A stretch of 64,000 bases of DNA from Tamlana crocina (GTDB taxonomy: Bacteria; Bacteroidota; Bacteroidia; Flavobacteriales; Flavobacteriaceae). A model generated the notes under the pieces. It saw nothing but the letters and a program-made list of their open reading frames with translations. It searched no databases and was not told the origin of the DNA. A program made the translations under genes and the position numbers. The DNA is taken from the NCBI GenBank assembly GCA_040429635.1, contig CP158972.1, positions 2,118,001 through 2,182,000 of the forward strand, read 5' to 3'. This document shows, in pieces, positions 1 through 8,907 of this stretch. The number at the start of each line of letters is the position of its first letter. The first letter of the stretch is position 1.

Positions 1-1069
1 AGTTGGCTGCTTTGGGGTTTTCGTCGTTAATATAAGCGGCTATGATGTTTTGCTTGTCGTTAAAAACGGCTTGTTGTTCTTGTTGAAGGGTTTTGTAATC
101 CTCAGCATATTCCGAGCTTAAAACCAAATCGGTGGCGGTTGGGTTGAAATTTACTGGTGAGGCATTAAATTGATAAAAAACAAATACCATAACGCCCACC
201 AAAAGAATGAAAAATTGCATGGGGATTTTCAGCAGTCCATTGAAAATAAGTCCCAATTGCATTTCCTTAACCGATTTCCCCGAAAGGTAGCGCTGAACTT
301 GGCTTTGGTCGGTTCCGAAATACGAAAGCATCAAAAAAGTACCGCCAATAATGCCGCTCCAAAAGGTGTAACGATTATTTAAATTGAATGAAAAATCGAG
401 CACCTCCATCTTGCCATTGGCGCCAGCGATATCAAGTGCTTTTTTAAAGGTAATATCTTGCGGAAGTTTGTCAACAATCAAAAAGAAAGCGACCAGCATT
501 CCAATAAAAATCACCAACATTTGATGTTTTTGAGTCACGTTAACGGCCCGCGTACCGCCCGAAACGGTGTAAATAATTACGAGCACGCCAATGGCGATAT
601 TAAGCGTTAATAAATCCCAGCCCAAAACAACGGACAAAATAATGGCTGGTGCAAAAATGGTGATTCCGGCAGCTAAGCCGCGTTGAATCAAAAATAAAAT
701 GGCCGCCAAGGTTCGGGTTTTTAAATCGAAGCGATTTTCCAAAAACTCGTAGGCCGTGTACACTTTTAATCGGTGATATAACGGTATAAAAACCATGCAA
801 ATTACAATCATGGCAATGGGAAGCCCAAAGTAAAACTGAACAAAGCCCATACCGTCATTAAACGCTTGTCCCGGGGTAGATAAAAACGTAATGGCACTGG
901 CTTGAGTGGCCATTACCGATAGCCCGATAGTCCACCACTTGGAGGTATTCCCACCACGTAAATAGTCCGTTACATTTTTACTACCACGGGTTTGCCAGGT
1001 ACCGTAGGCTACAATAGCGGCGAGTGTTAAACTTAAAACAGTCCAATCAATCCAACTTAAAATCTGCAT
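1..1069 (-). CDS. Sodium:solute symporter (SSS family), C-terminus cut by window edge
   Basis: The minus strand is open from ATG at 1069 to the window edge, about 356 residues. It begins MQILSWIDWTVLSLTLAA and contains typical SSS features: the early motif ATQASAITFLSTPGQAF in the first core helices, then YTVSGGTRAVNVTQ and SYFGTDQSQVQRYLSGKS. At least eight hydrophobic helices are visible before the edge. SSS proteins couple Na+ entry to uptake of sugars, amino acids or other small solutes; the substrate cannot be told here. It is the third gene of a tight operon after the PIG-L deacetylase and a 36-aa protein (gap of 3 nt), so it may import the product of that secreted hydrolase (inference). 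Confidence 0.9.
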   Translation of the reverse strand, partial: MQILSWIDWTVLSLTLAAIVAYGTWQTRGSKNVTDYLRGGNTSKWWTIGLSVMATQASAITFLSTPGQAFNDGMGFVQFYFGLPIAMIVICMVFIPLYHRLKVYTAYEFLENRFDLKTRTLAAILFLIQRGLAAGITIFAPAIILSVVLGWDLLTLNIAIGVLVIIYTVSGGTRAVNVTQKHQMLVIFIGMLVAFFLIVDKLPQDITFKKALDIAGANGKMEVLDFSFNLNNRYTFWSGIIGGTFLMLSYFGTDQSQVQRYLSGKSVKEMQLGLIFNGLLKIPMQFFILLVGVMVFVFYQFNASPVNFNPTATDLVLSSEYAEDYKTLQQEQQAVFNDKQNIIAAYINDENPKAAN

Positions 1070-1072
1070 ATT

Positions 1073-1183
1073 TTAAAAGGATTTGGTTATGAGGTAAAAC
1101 ACAAAAAAGTAAATGGCATTGGCTATTAAAACTACGGAATACCATTTTTGCCAAATTTGTTTCGGGGCTTTATTGTCTTCCAT
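1073..1183 (-). CDS. 36-aa single-pass membrane protein between PIG-L deacetylase and symporter
   Basis: ATG at 1183 to TAA at 1073-1075. The product starts MEDNKAPKQIWQKWYSVV and ends in one hydrophobic helix rich in Tyr/Phe followed by a short basic tail. It fits the gap between its neighbours exactly: 2 nt after the deacetylase stop and 3 nt before the symporter start, which argues for a real, translationally coupled gene. The layout, small helix then SSS transporter, parallels DUF4212 and its symporter at 37-39 kb, but the sequence is much shorter. A small accessory subunit of the symporter is the natural guess; no family is recognised. Confidence 0.65.
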   Translation of the reverse strand: MEDNKAPKQIWQKWYSVVLIANAIYFFVFYLITKSF

Positions 1184-1185
1184 GA

Positions 1186-3711
1186 TTAATCGTTGAGTTG
1201 CGCTTGTTCATTGATATCTGTTTTGCCAATGGAAAGCATATTAGCAAATAGTCGGTAGGCCCCGGAAACGCCGGCAGGGAATTCCCTAAAAAAGCTTAAT
1301 CCGGTGTAAATGTAATAGCCCTTTCCGTGTTTGGCAACCAATAAGCTACCGTTTTTAGGGCTTTCGCCTTTATCGTTAAGCGATAAAATGGGTGTGAATT
1401 CCTTGCTCCAAGAATCTGGGAAATAGAGTCCGCGTTCCTGTGTCCAGCCTTCAAAATCCTGTGGGGTAATTTTATTGGGTTCATTTAAAACCGGGTGCTC
1501 GGGTTTTAAAAAGCGTACCTCGGCATGCTCGTCGGTAACACGGTCTCGCGATACGTGCAGTTCATACGGAGCCAACTCTTCAGTTTTTAAGCCTCGATTG
1601 GTGTTGTATTGTACGATCATGTTTCCGCCATCGGCCACAAAATCGAAAAGTATTTGCTGTTTAAATTTGAGTTCTTCTACGGTATTGTATGCCCGTATGC
1701 CGACTACAACGGCATCAAAATGTTTTAAGGTTTCGGGAGTAATTTCAGAAGGATTCAACACGCTAACGTTGTACCCAATTTCGTGTAAACTTTCAGGAAC
1801 CACATCGCCCGCACCAGGAATGTAAGCAATATTTTCACCTTTCTTTTTAATGTCTAAACGCACAATTTTACTTGCGCTGGGCAATAAAACCGTTTGAAAC
1901 GGAATATGATTATAATCAATTTCAATAAGTTCTTTCGAGTAGGTTTTATTTTCAATATGGGCCGTGGGTTTTAAGAAGCCTTCATTTTGGTTTTTTGGCG
2001 GAATAACCGTGTAAACCAATGTTTGTTCTTCGCCCTTATTAGCTATGTTTATCTTTTGCTTTTTGGGGTAAATGCTCCAGTTTTCAGGATGCGCTATTTG
2101 TACGTAGCCCGTCAAGTTATCGCGGCCGGCCTTTACCGTAACGTGAATGTCGCGTGGTTTATCATCGCTGAAAATAATCACTTTTTCGGTAAGGGCAACC
2201 GATACTTCGGGAATGATTTCAAACGGACGGTACAGTTCACCTTTGTCGGGTTGGGCGTAGCGGTGAATAATATTTTTTGAAAATGTAAACGGTGTGCCTG
2301 CAATTTGCAAATGGAAATCGACTTTTAAAGTTTTTGGCGTTTCGGGGAGACCGATGAGTGATTTGTCATCCACTCGGTACATGCCCAAAGAACCTTTCTT
2401 TTCCAACCAATACGGTGAGGTGTAAGCAGCTTCGCTTTCAATTTTTATTGGTTCTTTAAAATTATATTTTACGTTATTTTTTAATGCGATATTTTTTGAA
2501 ATGTTGGGGTGGTTTGGGGTAATTAAACTCATCAAAGTAATGGGCACATCGCTTCTGTTCAGCACTTCAAGGTTTACGTTAATAGTCTCAGAAGGTGTGG
2601 CCATACTGGTATCGGCTGAAGCCTCTAAATACAAACCAGCGCACATTTCAATAATCGATTTTAGCTCTTTTGATTTTTGGGTTTTCCAATACTCGTTCTC
2701 AATATTCTGAAGCAATTTGTAGGCTTCCACCAATTGCGGAATATGTTCCGAAGGGTTTTTAAAATTGAAATTCGCTTCTACTTCATTCAAAATATTACCG
2801 ATGGCCTTTCCGCCTTTAATGCGGTTCCAAGAGGTATCGATACCCGAAAACATATCGTTGTTGTTCAAAAGTGGCTCGCCCTTTAAAAACTCGATGTATT
2901 CGTTTTGATTGCCCCGTTGTAGGTTGGTACCAAAGCCCTGACTTAAATGCTGGCTCCGTGCTAAAGCAGCGACTTCGTTGTTTGAGATGCCTGTGAGTGG
3001 ATAATAGGTGCCAATATCGAAACTGAGCATGTTGCTTTTGTCGGCTTGTTCAAACTTTTCCTCGCTGCCATAAAACCACCAGCTGGTATTAAAAAATATG
3101 CGCTTGGGCTGCCAAATGGAAGTATGCTCAAGTTGCTCGGGAAAGGCAGATGGATTGTTGGCCAAATCAAATGCTTCCATGCTCAACATGGCCGAACCGG
3201 TATGGTGGCCGTGGGTAGTGCCGGGCGAGCGGTGGTCAAAACGATTGATGATCACATCGGGTTTAAACTTTCTAATAGCCAAAACCACATCGCTCAATAC
3301 TTCGTTTTTATTCCAAATGTCGAAAGTTTCGTCGGGGTGTTTGGAATAACCAAAATCGTTGGCCCTCGAAAATACTTGTTCGCCACCATCAACACGTCTG
3401 GCCGCTAAAAGTTCCTGGGTGCGGATGACGCCCAAAAGTTCCCTGATTTCAGGACCTATAAGGTTTTGTCCGCCATCGCCACGGGTTAACGACAAGTAGG
3501 CCGTATTGACGTTTAAATGATTGGATATGTACGAAATCAATCGGGTGTTTTCATCATCGGGATGTGCCGCCACATAAAGCACCGAGCCCAAAACATTAAG
3601 TTTTTGGATGGATTTATAAATTTCGGCAGAAGATGGGGTTTTAGGTTTTTGGGCTTGAAGAGAAGCCCAAGTAAATACGAATAAAAACAGGTAGAGTAAA
3701 GTTCTTTGCAT
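1186..3711 (-). CDS. Secreted PIG-L (LmbE-like) family deacetylase with C-terminal GATase1-like domain
   Basis: 841 aa with a clear signal peptide (MQRTLLYLFLFVFTWASLQA, cleavage near residue 20). The zinc-binding motif AAHPDDENTRL lies at about residues 48-58, and a later H-x-x-H type segment TTHGHHTGSAM completes a PIG-L metal site. PIG-L enzymes remove N-acetyl groups from GlcNAc-type substrates. The middle is beta-rich. The last ~200 residues (YIPGAGDVVPESLHEIGYNV, DAVVVGIRAYN) resemble a class I glutamine-amidotransferase or ThuA-like fold, often found fused to such secreted deacetylases in Bacteroidota. First gene of an operon with a small membrane protein and an SSS symporter. The exact substrate is unknown. 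Confidence 0.9.
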   Translation of the reverse strand: MQRTLLYLFLFVFTWASLQAQKPKTPSSAEIYKSIQKLNVLGSVLYVAAHPDDENTRLISYISNHLNVNTAYLSLTRGDGGQNLIGPEIRELLGVIRTQELLAARRVDGGEQVFSRANDFGYSKHPDETFDIWNKNEVLSDVVLAIRKFKPDVIINRFDHRSPGTTHGHHTGSAMLSMEAFDLANNPSAFPEQLEHTSIWQPKRIFFNTSWWFYGSEEKFEQADKSNMLSFDIGTYYPLTGISNNEVAALARSQHLSQGFGTNLQRGNQNEYIEFLKGEPLLNNNDMFSGIDTSWNRIKGGKAIGNILNEVEANFNFKNPSEHIPQLVEAYKLLQNIENEYWKTQKSKELKSIIEMCAGLYLEASADTSMATPSETINVNLEVLNRSDVPITLMSLITPNHPNISKNIALKNNVKYNFKEPIKIESEAAYTSPYWLEKKGSLGMYRVDDKSLIGLPETPKTLKVDFHLQIAGTPFTFSKNIIHRYAQPDKGELYRPFEIIPEVSVALTEKVIIFSDDKPRDIHVTVKAGRDNLTGYVQIAHPENWSIYPKKQKINIANKGEEQTLVYTVIPPKNQNEGFLKPTAHIENKTYSKELIEIDYNHIPFQTVLLPSASKIVRLDIKKKGENIAYIPGAGDVVPESLHEIGYNVSVLNPSEITPETLKHFDAVVVGIRAYNTVEELKFKQQILFDFVADGGNMIVQYNTNRGLKTEELAPYELHVSRDRVTDEHAEVRFLKPEHPVLNEPNKITPQDFEGWTQERGLYFPDSWSKEFTPILSLNDKGESPKNGSLLVAKHGKGYYIYTGLSFFREFPAGVSGAYRLFANMLSIGKTDINEQAQLND

Positions 3712-3811
3712 CGTGTTATGTTAAAGAAACCAAATATAAAAAAGAAACCAGCGTTTGGGCTGGTTTTAAACTTTATTTAACGGTTAAGCTATAGCGACAC
3801 ACTGTTGATTT

Positions 3812-3922
3812 TTAAATTTGTTTATAGCTCATTTTTTCAGAGTCGGGACTTGGTTTTTGCGGTTCGGCGGGAATAATGGGGCGTGCATGCTGCTCGAAGA
3901 ATAACTGTTGAATGGAATCCAT
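3812..3922 (-). CDS. Possible 36-aa small protein, unknown
   Basis: ATG at 3922, TAA at 3812-3814, product begins MDSIQQLFFEQHARPIIPAE and continues with a Pro/Ser/Glu-rich stretch. It lies alone in the 355-nt stretch between clpB and the PIG-L gene, on the same strand as both, downstream of the clpB terminator. The amino-acid composition looks protein-like and not random, but there is no recognisable family, no visible ribosome site, and short open frames occur by chance. Treat as tentative. The rest of this intergenic stretch holds only the terminator at 3982-4028. Confidence 0.3.
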   Translation of the reverse strand: MDSIQQLFFEQHARPIIPAEPQKPSPDSEKMSYKQI

Positions 3923-3981
3923 CCGTTATTATCATGTTTTTGATTAGGCACGAAATGTTTGAAGGGTTTACAGTTTTAAAT

Positions 3982-4028
3982 AAAAAAAGCAACACTAGTA
4001 TTTTTTATGGACTGTGTTGCTTTTTTTT
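3982..4028 (-). terminator. Rho-independent terminator after clpB
   Basis: GCAACACtAGT at 3989-3999 pairs with ACTGTGTTGC at 4011-4020 (one bulged T), flanked by A7 on the left and T8 on the right. Read on the minus strand this is a hairpin followed by a T run 40-80 nt downstream of the clpB stop. The A/T tracts make it potentially bidirectional. Confidence 0.8.
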
Positions 4029-4066
4029 ATCCCGATTACTCGGGTAGTCAATCAAACTAATAAATC

Positions 4067-6673
4067 TTAAAATTTTTCTTGAACGAGGTCGCCTTGGTTT
4101 CTAAACACCAGTTTATCGTCAAATGCATCGAGTAAAATGATGCTATCTGTTGTGACTTTCCCCGCCAAAATCTCTTTACTTAAAGCGTTAAGCACTTCTT
4201 TTTGGATAACGCGTTTTACAGGTCGGGCACCATATTCTGGATTGTAACCTTTGTCGGCCAAGTAACTCACGGCTTCTGGTGTAGCATCAAAAGTGATACC
4301 TTGTTTGGCTATCATCTTAGTGATGTTTTTTAGTTGAAGCCCCACGATATCAATTATGTTTTCCTTGCTTAAAGGTGTAAACATAATAGTATCGTCTATT
4401 CGGTTTAAAAACTCAGGCCGCACCGATTGTTTTAACAACGCCAATACATCTACTTTGGCGACTTCTATGGCCGTTTCTATGTCTTTTGTGGCTTCAAAAC
4501 GCTCTTGAATAATGTGGCTTCCAATGTTGGAAGTCATGATGATAATCGTGTTTTTAAAATCGGCCACTCGTCCTTTGTTGTCGGTTAATCGGCCTTCATC
4601 CAATACCTGTAGCAAGATGTTGAATGCATCGGGGTGTGCCTTTTCAATTTCATCTAGCAGTACCACCGAATACGGTTTTCTTCTCACGGCTTCGGTCAGT
4701 TGTCCGCCTTCATCATAACCTACGTATCCTGGAGGCGCACCTACCAATCGACTTACGGCGTGGCGTTCTTGGTATTCGCTCATGTCAATTCTGGTCATGG
4801 CGTTTTCGTCGTCGAACAAGTATTCTGCCAATGCTTTTGCCAATTCGGTTTTACCAACACCAGTGGTTCCGAGGAACAAAAAGGTGCCGACTGGCTTTTG
4901 TGGATTTTGCAATCCGGCACGGCTACGTCTTACGGCGTCACTTACGGCTTCAATGGCTTCCTCTTGGCCAACCACACGCTTGTGCAATTCGTTTTCAAGC
5001 TTCAAAAGTTTTTCACGTTCGCTCTGCAGCATTTTGGTAACGGGTATGCCTGTCCACTTGGCAACCACTTCGGCAATATCATCATAAGTGACTTCCTCTT
5101 TTATTAAGGAATTTTCACTTTGTTCCTGCAATTGCTTTTGAAAGATTTCAAGTTGCTCTTGGGCTTGTTTTATTTTACCATAGCGCAATTCGGCCACTTT
5201 TCCGTAATCGCCTTCACGCTCGGCCCTTTCAGCTTCCAATTTGAAGTTTTCAATATCCTGTTTGGTGTTTTGGATATTATCGACCACTTCTTTTTCACTT
5301 TTCCATTTGGCATTGATTTCGTTACGTTCTTCTTTTAGGTTTGCTAAATCGGAACGCAGGCTTTTCAATTTCGCTTCGTCTTTTTCGCGTTTAATGGCTT
5401 CGATTTCAATTTCAAGCTGCATAATTTTTCTGTCCAAAACATCGAGTTCTTCGGGTTTGGAGTTGATTTCCATGCGCATTTTTGAAGCAGCCTCATCCAT
5501 TAAATCGATAGCCTTATCAGGTAAAAAACGGTTGGTGATGTAGCGTTGCGACAATTCTACCGCACCGATAATGGCATCATCTTTTATACGCACTTTATGG
5601 TGTGTTTCGTATTTTTCCTTGATACCGCGAAGTATGGAAATGGCACTTTCGGTATCGGGTTCATTTACCGTAACTTTTTGGAAACGTCGTTCCAGGGCCT
5701 TGTCTTTCTCAAAGTATTTTTGGTACTCATCTAAAGTGGTTGCTCCAATAGCGCGCAGTTCGCCACGGGCTAGGGCAGGCTTTAAAATGTTGGCAGCATC
5801 CATAGCACCTTGTCCGCCACCCGCACCAACAAGGGTGTGGATTTCGTCAATAAACAGTACGATATCGCCATCGCTACTGGTTACTTCTTTAATAACGGCT
5901 TTTAGGCGTTCTTCAAATTCACCTTTGTATTTTGCGCCGGCAATAAGTGCCCCCATATCGAGCGCGAAAATTTGTTTGTCTTTTAAGTTTTCAGGAATAT
6001 CGCCATCAATAATTCGATGAGCCAAACCTTCGGCAATAGCCGTTTTACCCGTACCGGGTTCGCCAACCAAAATCGGATTGTTTTTGGTACGACGTGATAA
6101 AATTTGAAGAATTCTTCGTATTTCTTCATCACGACCAATTACCGGATCTAACTTGCCATCTTTGGCCAGTTGGTTTAAATTTTTAGCGTATTTGCCCAGA
6201 GAGTTGTAGGTGTCTTCCTGGCTTTGCGATGTTACGCGGTCGCCTTGGCGTAATTCAGCAATAGCAGCGTTCAAGGTTTTTTCGGTAACACCTTGGTCTT
6301 TCAACATCTGTGCTATTTTACTATTCGATTTAAAAATCGCCAAAATCAAATGTTCAATCGATACATAATCATCTTTCATTTTCTTGGCAATAATCGATGC
6401 TTCGTTAAGCGATTTTCCAGCTTCACGAGACAACATCAGTTCGCCACCCGAAACTTTAGAAAAACTTTCCAGCTGCTTGTCTAAAGCTTGTTGAAGTATT
6501 GAAACGTTAACGTTCAATTTTTTCAAAATGAAAGGTAAAACGTTTTCATCCACCTCAAAAATGCCTTTAAAAAGGTGTTCGTTTTCTATTTGTTGGTGCC
6601 CCAAGCCTTGCGCGGTTTGTTGCGCTTGCTGGATGGCTTCCTGCGATTTTATGGTATAATTGTTTAGGTTCAT
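4067..6673 (-). CDS. clpB: ATP-dependent disaggregase ClpB
   Basis: 868 aa starting [18 protein letters not shown] at 6673; an in-frame ATG at 6745 would add 24 residues (rich in Lys, Cys) that ClpB proteins do not have, so it is rejected. Order of domains: Clp N-domain (residues ~1-145), first AAA+ with Walker [10 protein letters not shown] and Walker [11 protein letters not shown], long coiled-coil middle domain (~410-525), second AAA+ with [22 protein letters not shown] and a terminal sensor-2 segment GARPVKR. With DnaK it resolves protein aggregates in the cytoplasm. Full length, intact. Monocistronic, divergent from ytxJ. Confidence 0.98.
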   Translation of the reverse strand: MNLNNYTIKSQEAIQQAQQTAQGLGHQQIENEHLFKGIFEVDENVLPFILKKLNVNVSILQQALDKQLESFSKVSGGELMLSREAGKSLNEASIIAKKMKDDYVSIEHLILAIFKSNSKIAQMLKDQGVTEKTLNAAIAELRQGDRVTSQSQEDTYNSLGKYAKNLNQLAKDGKLDPVIGRDEEIRRILQILSRRTKNNPILVGEPGTGKTAIAEGLAHRIIDGDIPENLKDKQIFALDMGALIAGAKYKGEFEERLKAVIKEVTSSDGDIVLFIDEIHTLVGAGGGQGAMDAANILKPALARGELRAIGATTLDEYQKYFEKDKALERRFQKVTVNEPDTESAISILRGIKEKYETHHKVRIKDDAIIGAVELSQRYITNRFLPDKAIDLMDEAASKMRMEINSKPEELDVLDRKIMQLEIEIEAIKREKDEAKLKSLRSDLANLKEERNEINAKWKSEKEVVDNIQNTKQDIENFKLEAERAEREGDYGKVAELRYGKIKQAQEQLEIFQKQLQEQSENSLIKEEVTYDDIAEVVAKWTGIPVTKMLQSEREKLLKLENELHKRVVGQEEAIEAVSDAVRRSRAGLQNPQKPVGTFLFLGTTGVGKTELAKALAEYLFDDENAMTRIDMSEYQERHAVSRLVGAPPGYVGYDEGGQLTEAVRRKPYSVVLLDEIEKAHPDAFNILLQVLDEGRLTDNKGRVADFKNTIIIMTSNIGSHIIQERFEATKDIETAIEVAKVDVLALLKQSVRPEFLNRIDDTIMFTPLSKENIIDIVGLQLKNITKMIAKQGITFDATPEAVSYLADKGYNPEYGARPVKRVIQKEVLNALSKEILAGKVTTDSIILLDAFDDKLVFRNQGDLVQEKF

Positions 6674-6876
6674 ATTTGTATTTTTTTTAGATTCCCTTTT
6701 AGAGAACCTGATTTGTTTTTTACTTTTACAACCACACAAAGTCAATTATCTTACCAATGTAGTAAGGGAGACAAAATGTCTGTTAAATACTGATTTGTAG
6801 TGACTTTTTGTCCGTTTGTAAGATTTGAAATTTGATTCGACTGAGTTAAAAATGATTAAAAAGAAAGAGAAGTTTT

Positions 6877-7266
6877 ATGGGGTTATTAAATAAATTATTT
6901 GGAGGTTCAGACGAACCCAAAGAAGAAAAGGCCTTGCCTTGGATTGAATTGAACGCCGTTAATCAGCTGGACGATATTCAGCAAAAATCAAACGAAAAAA
7001 CACAATTCATCTTTAAACATTCTACGCGTTGTGGTATTAGCCGTATGGTAAAAAAGCAATTTGAGGCCGATTACAATTTAAACGACACCGATGCCGATTT
7101 ATACTATTTGGATTTAATTGCCTTTCGTGAGGTTTCCAATGAAATTGCGGCTAAGTTTCAAGTGCTTCATGAATCGCCGCAATTGTTGGCCATTAAAAAT
7201 GGAAGTGTTGTGGCGCACGATAGCCACGGAGCCATCAACAATCTGGATTTAGGTCAGTTTGTTTAA
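6877..7266 (+). CDS. ytxJ: YtxJ-type bacillithiol-system thioredoxin-fold protein
   Basis: 129 aa. A thioredoxin-like core with KHSTRCGISRMVKKQF near residues 48-63 gives a single conserved cysteine in the CGIS motif, and ESPQLLAIKNGSVV is the cis-Pro region. These are the marks of the YtxJ family, thought to act as a monothiol bacilliredoxin that removes bacillithiol from proteins. Bacillithiol is made by many Flavobacteria, so the call fits. It is 3 nt upstream of the next gene, implying co-transcription. Start chosen as the first ATG in frame (MGLLNKLFGG). Confidence 0.85.
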   Translation: MGLLNKLFGGSDEPKEEKALPWIELNAVNQLDDIQQKSNEKTQFIFKHSTRCGISRMVKKQFEADYNLNDTDADLYYLDLIAFREVSNEIAAKFQVLHESPQLLAIKNGSVVAHDSHGAINNLDLGQFV

Positions 7267-7269
7267 TCC

Positions 7270-7677
7270 ATGACTTCTACTTATTTGTTTGTTTACGGCA
7301 CGTTGTTGAAAGACACCGGCAACGATATGGCCAGTTTTTTGCACGCTCATTCTGAGTGTTTGGGCAATGGTTATTTCCACGGAAAACTTTACAGAATATC
7401 TTGGTACCCCGGCGCAGTTTTAAGTGAAAACACTTCTGAAAATGTACACGGAAAAATATTCAAAATACACGATGCTGCCGTGTTTAAAGTGCTTGATGAC
7501 TACGAGGGCACTGGTATCAACTATCCCGAACCGCATTTGTTTAAAAAAGAACAAGTTACTGCTTTTTTAGAAGATGGTGCAACGATTGAAACCGTTGTTT
7601 ATCTTTATAATTTACCGCTTGATGGATTACAGCAAATTAAATCGGGCGATTTTTTAAAACACGTTTCGGATAGCTAA
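7270..7677 (+). CDS. Gamma-glutamylcyclotransferase-like protein (YtfP/GGACT fold)
   Basis: 135 aa. The N-terminal signature YLFVYGTLLKDTGNDM is the YGSLR-type substrate loop of the AIG2/GGCT fold, and the glutamate in VLDDYEGTG is at the position of the catalytic Glu. Members act on gamma-glutamyl amines or peptides; many bacterial ones are uncharacterised. It follows ytxJ by 3 nt, which could link it to low-molecular-weight thiol metabolism (inference). Length is normal for the family. Confidence 0.8.
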   Translation: MTSTYLFVYGTLLKDTGNDMASFLHAHSECLGNGYFHGKLYRISWYPGAVLSENTSENVHGKIFKIHDAAVFKVLDDYEGTGINYPEPHLFKKEQVTAFLEDGATIETVVYLYNLPLDGLQQIKSGDFLKHVSDS

Positions 7678-7746
7678 AAACGTTGGGGCAGACTTTCTTT
7701 TTTTATGAAGAAAGGTTAACTTCGTTTTCTGCATTAACCAACCACC

Positions 7747-8841
7747 ATGCTCGCATCGCGCATTAAGTACAACCTTTCCAGAATATTGCCGTTTGGTGTT
7801 ATTTGGTTGCTGTTGGCATTCGTTTTTCTGTTTATTGAATACGCCGCAGCACCTACCACCGTGGCCGAAGGCGCTATAAAAGTTAATCTTAGGGTGTTGC
7901 TTTTTGCATGTAGTACCATTTTTGTTTTGGGGCTGATTATTGGCACGATTGAACTTTACGTGATTAATCCGTTGTTTACCAAAAATAGTTTTGCAAAAAA
8001 AATGTTGGGCAAGTTGTGTATTTACATTTTACTCTTGTTTGTTATTTTATCATTTACCTTTCCCGTGGCGGCCAGCTTGGAGTTGGGCGTGTCTGTTTTT
8101 AGCGAAGCGGTTTGGACTAAGTTCGCGGTATTTTTAAAAAGCCTGACTTTTTGGAGTACGGCTTTGCAATTGGGCGTATCGTTGGGTATTTCGTTGTTTT
8201 ATGTGGAGATGAGCGAAAATATGGGGCATGGCGTATTACGCAATTTGCTCACCGGAAAATACCATAAACCCCAAGAGGAAACACGTATTTTTATGTTTTT
8301 GGATATGAAATCCTCAACCACGATCGCCGAGCAGTTAGGGCATGTTAGATATTTTGATTTGCTAAATGCCTATTATCGCGATTTGTCGGGGGCGATTATT
8401 GACTTCTCGGGTGAAATTTACCAATATGTGGGCGATGAGATTGTGGTGTCGTGGCCATTAAAAAAAGGATTGCAAAACAACAATTGTTTAGCCTGTTTTA
8501 TGCAAATGAAAACCGCCTTGCAGCAACGTGCCGAGTGGTACAAAACACAGTTTGCAGTAGTGCCGACATTTAAAGCGGGTTTCCACATGGGCAAAGTCAC
8601 CACAGGCGAAATAGGAAGCCTTAAAAAAGACATCATTTTTACTGGCGATGTGCTCAATACTACCGCGCGTATCCAAGCATTATGCAACAGTTTTGGAGTT
8701 GAAATTTTGATTTCCAAAGTGTTGGTGGAGGCTTTAAAACTTGATGACACTTATACTTTGACTTCTTTAGGGGAAACGGAACTGCGGGGTAAAGCTGAGG
8801 CATTGGAATTGTATACGGTTGCTTTTGGTTTTCCTAGCTGA
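7747..8841 (+). CDS. Membrane class III adenylate/guanylate cyclase
   Basis: 364 aa. Four hydrophobic helices occupy roughly residues 12-32, 46-68, 80-106 and 128-152. The cytoplasmic catalytic domain (~175-360) has the first metal Asp in FMFLDMKSSTTIAEQLG, the second in YQYVGDEIVVSW (GDE), and the substrate-region segment FTGDVLNTTARIQALC. These are the family's essential residues, so it is probably active and makes a cyclic nucleotide. Single gene; a bidirectional terminator separates it from the convergent lipoprotein gene. Possible receivers in the window are the cNMP-binding proteins at 18.1 and 41.8 kb, though a direct link is only a guess. Confidence 0.9.
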   Translation: MLASRIKYNLSRILPFGVIWLLLAFVFLFIEYAAAPTTVAEGAIKVNLRVLLFACSTIFVLGLIIGTIELYVINPLFTKNSFAKKMLGKLCIYILLLFVILSFTFPVAASLELGVSVFSEAVWTKFAVFLKSLTFWSTALQLGVSLGISLFYVEMSENMGHGVLRNLLTGKYHKPQEETRIFMFLDMKSSTTIAEQLGHVRYFDLLNAYYRDLSGAIIDFSGEIYQYVGDEIVVSWPLKKGLQNNNCLACFMQMKTALQQRAEWYKTQFAVVPTFKAGFHMGKVTTGEIGSLKKDIIFTGDVLNTTARIQALCNSFGVEILISKVLVEALKLDDTYTLTSLGETELRGKAEALELYTVAFGFPS

Positions 8842-8870
8842 TGCTGTTATGGGGCGGGACAAATGATATA

Positions 8871-8901
8871 AAAAACGCCCAACTCAAGTTGGGCATTTTT
8901 C
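8871..8901. terminator. Bidirectional terminator between convergent genes
   Basis: GCCCAACT (8877-8884) and AGTTGGGC (8887-8894) form a stem with a very short loop, with A-run before and T-run after. It serves the cyclase gene on the plus strand and the lipoprotein gene on the minus strand. Confidence 0.85.
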
Positions 8902-8907
8902 TATATT

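Noticed and set aside
3098-3408. Plus-strand open frames inside the PIG-L gene
   Set aside because: They overlap the conserved deacetylase codons and carry no recognisable features.
4512-6020. Several long open frames on the plus strand opposite clpB (up to 149 codons)
   Set aside because: They mirror the conserved clpB codons, have no family features and lack promoters; they are antisense shadows.
6674-6745. Longer clpB start adding 24 residues
   Set aside because: The extension is Lys/Cys-rich, unlike any ClpB N-terminus, whereas [14 protein letters not shown] is the standard start.
7690-7716. Terminator after the gamma-glutamylcyclotransferase-like gene
   Set aside because: CTTTCTT/AAGAAAG can pair, but the stem is weak and no T run follows on the plus strand.
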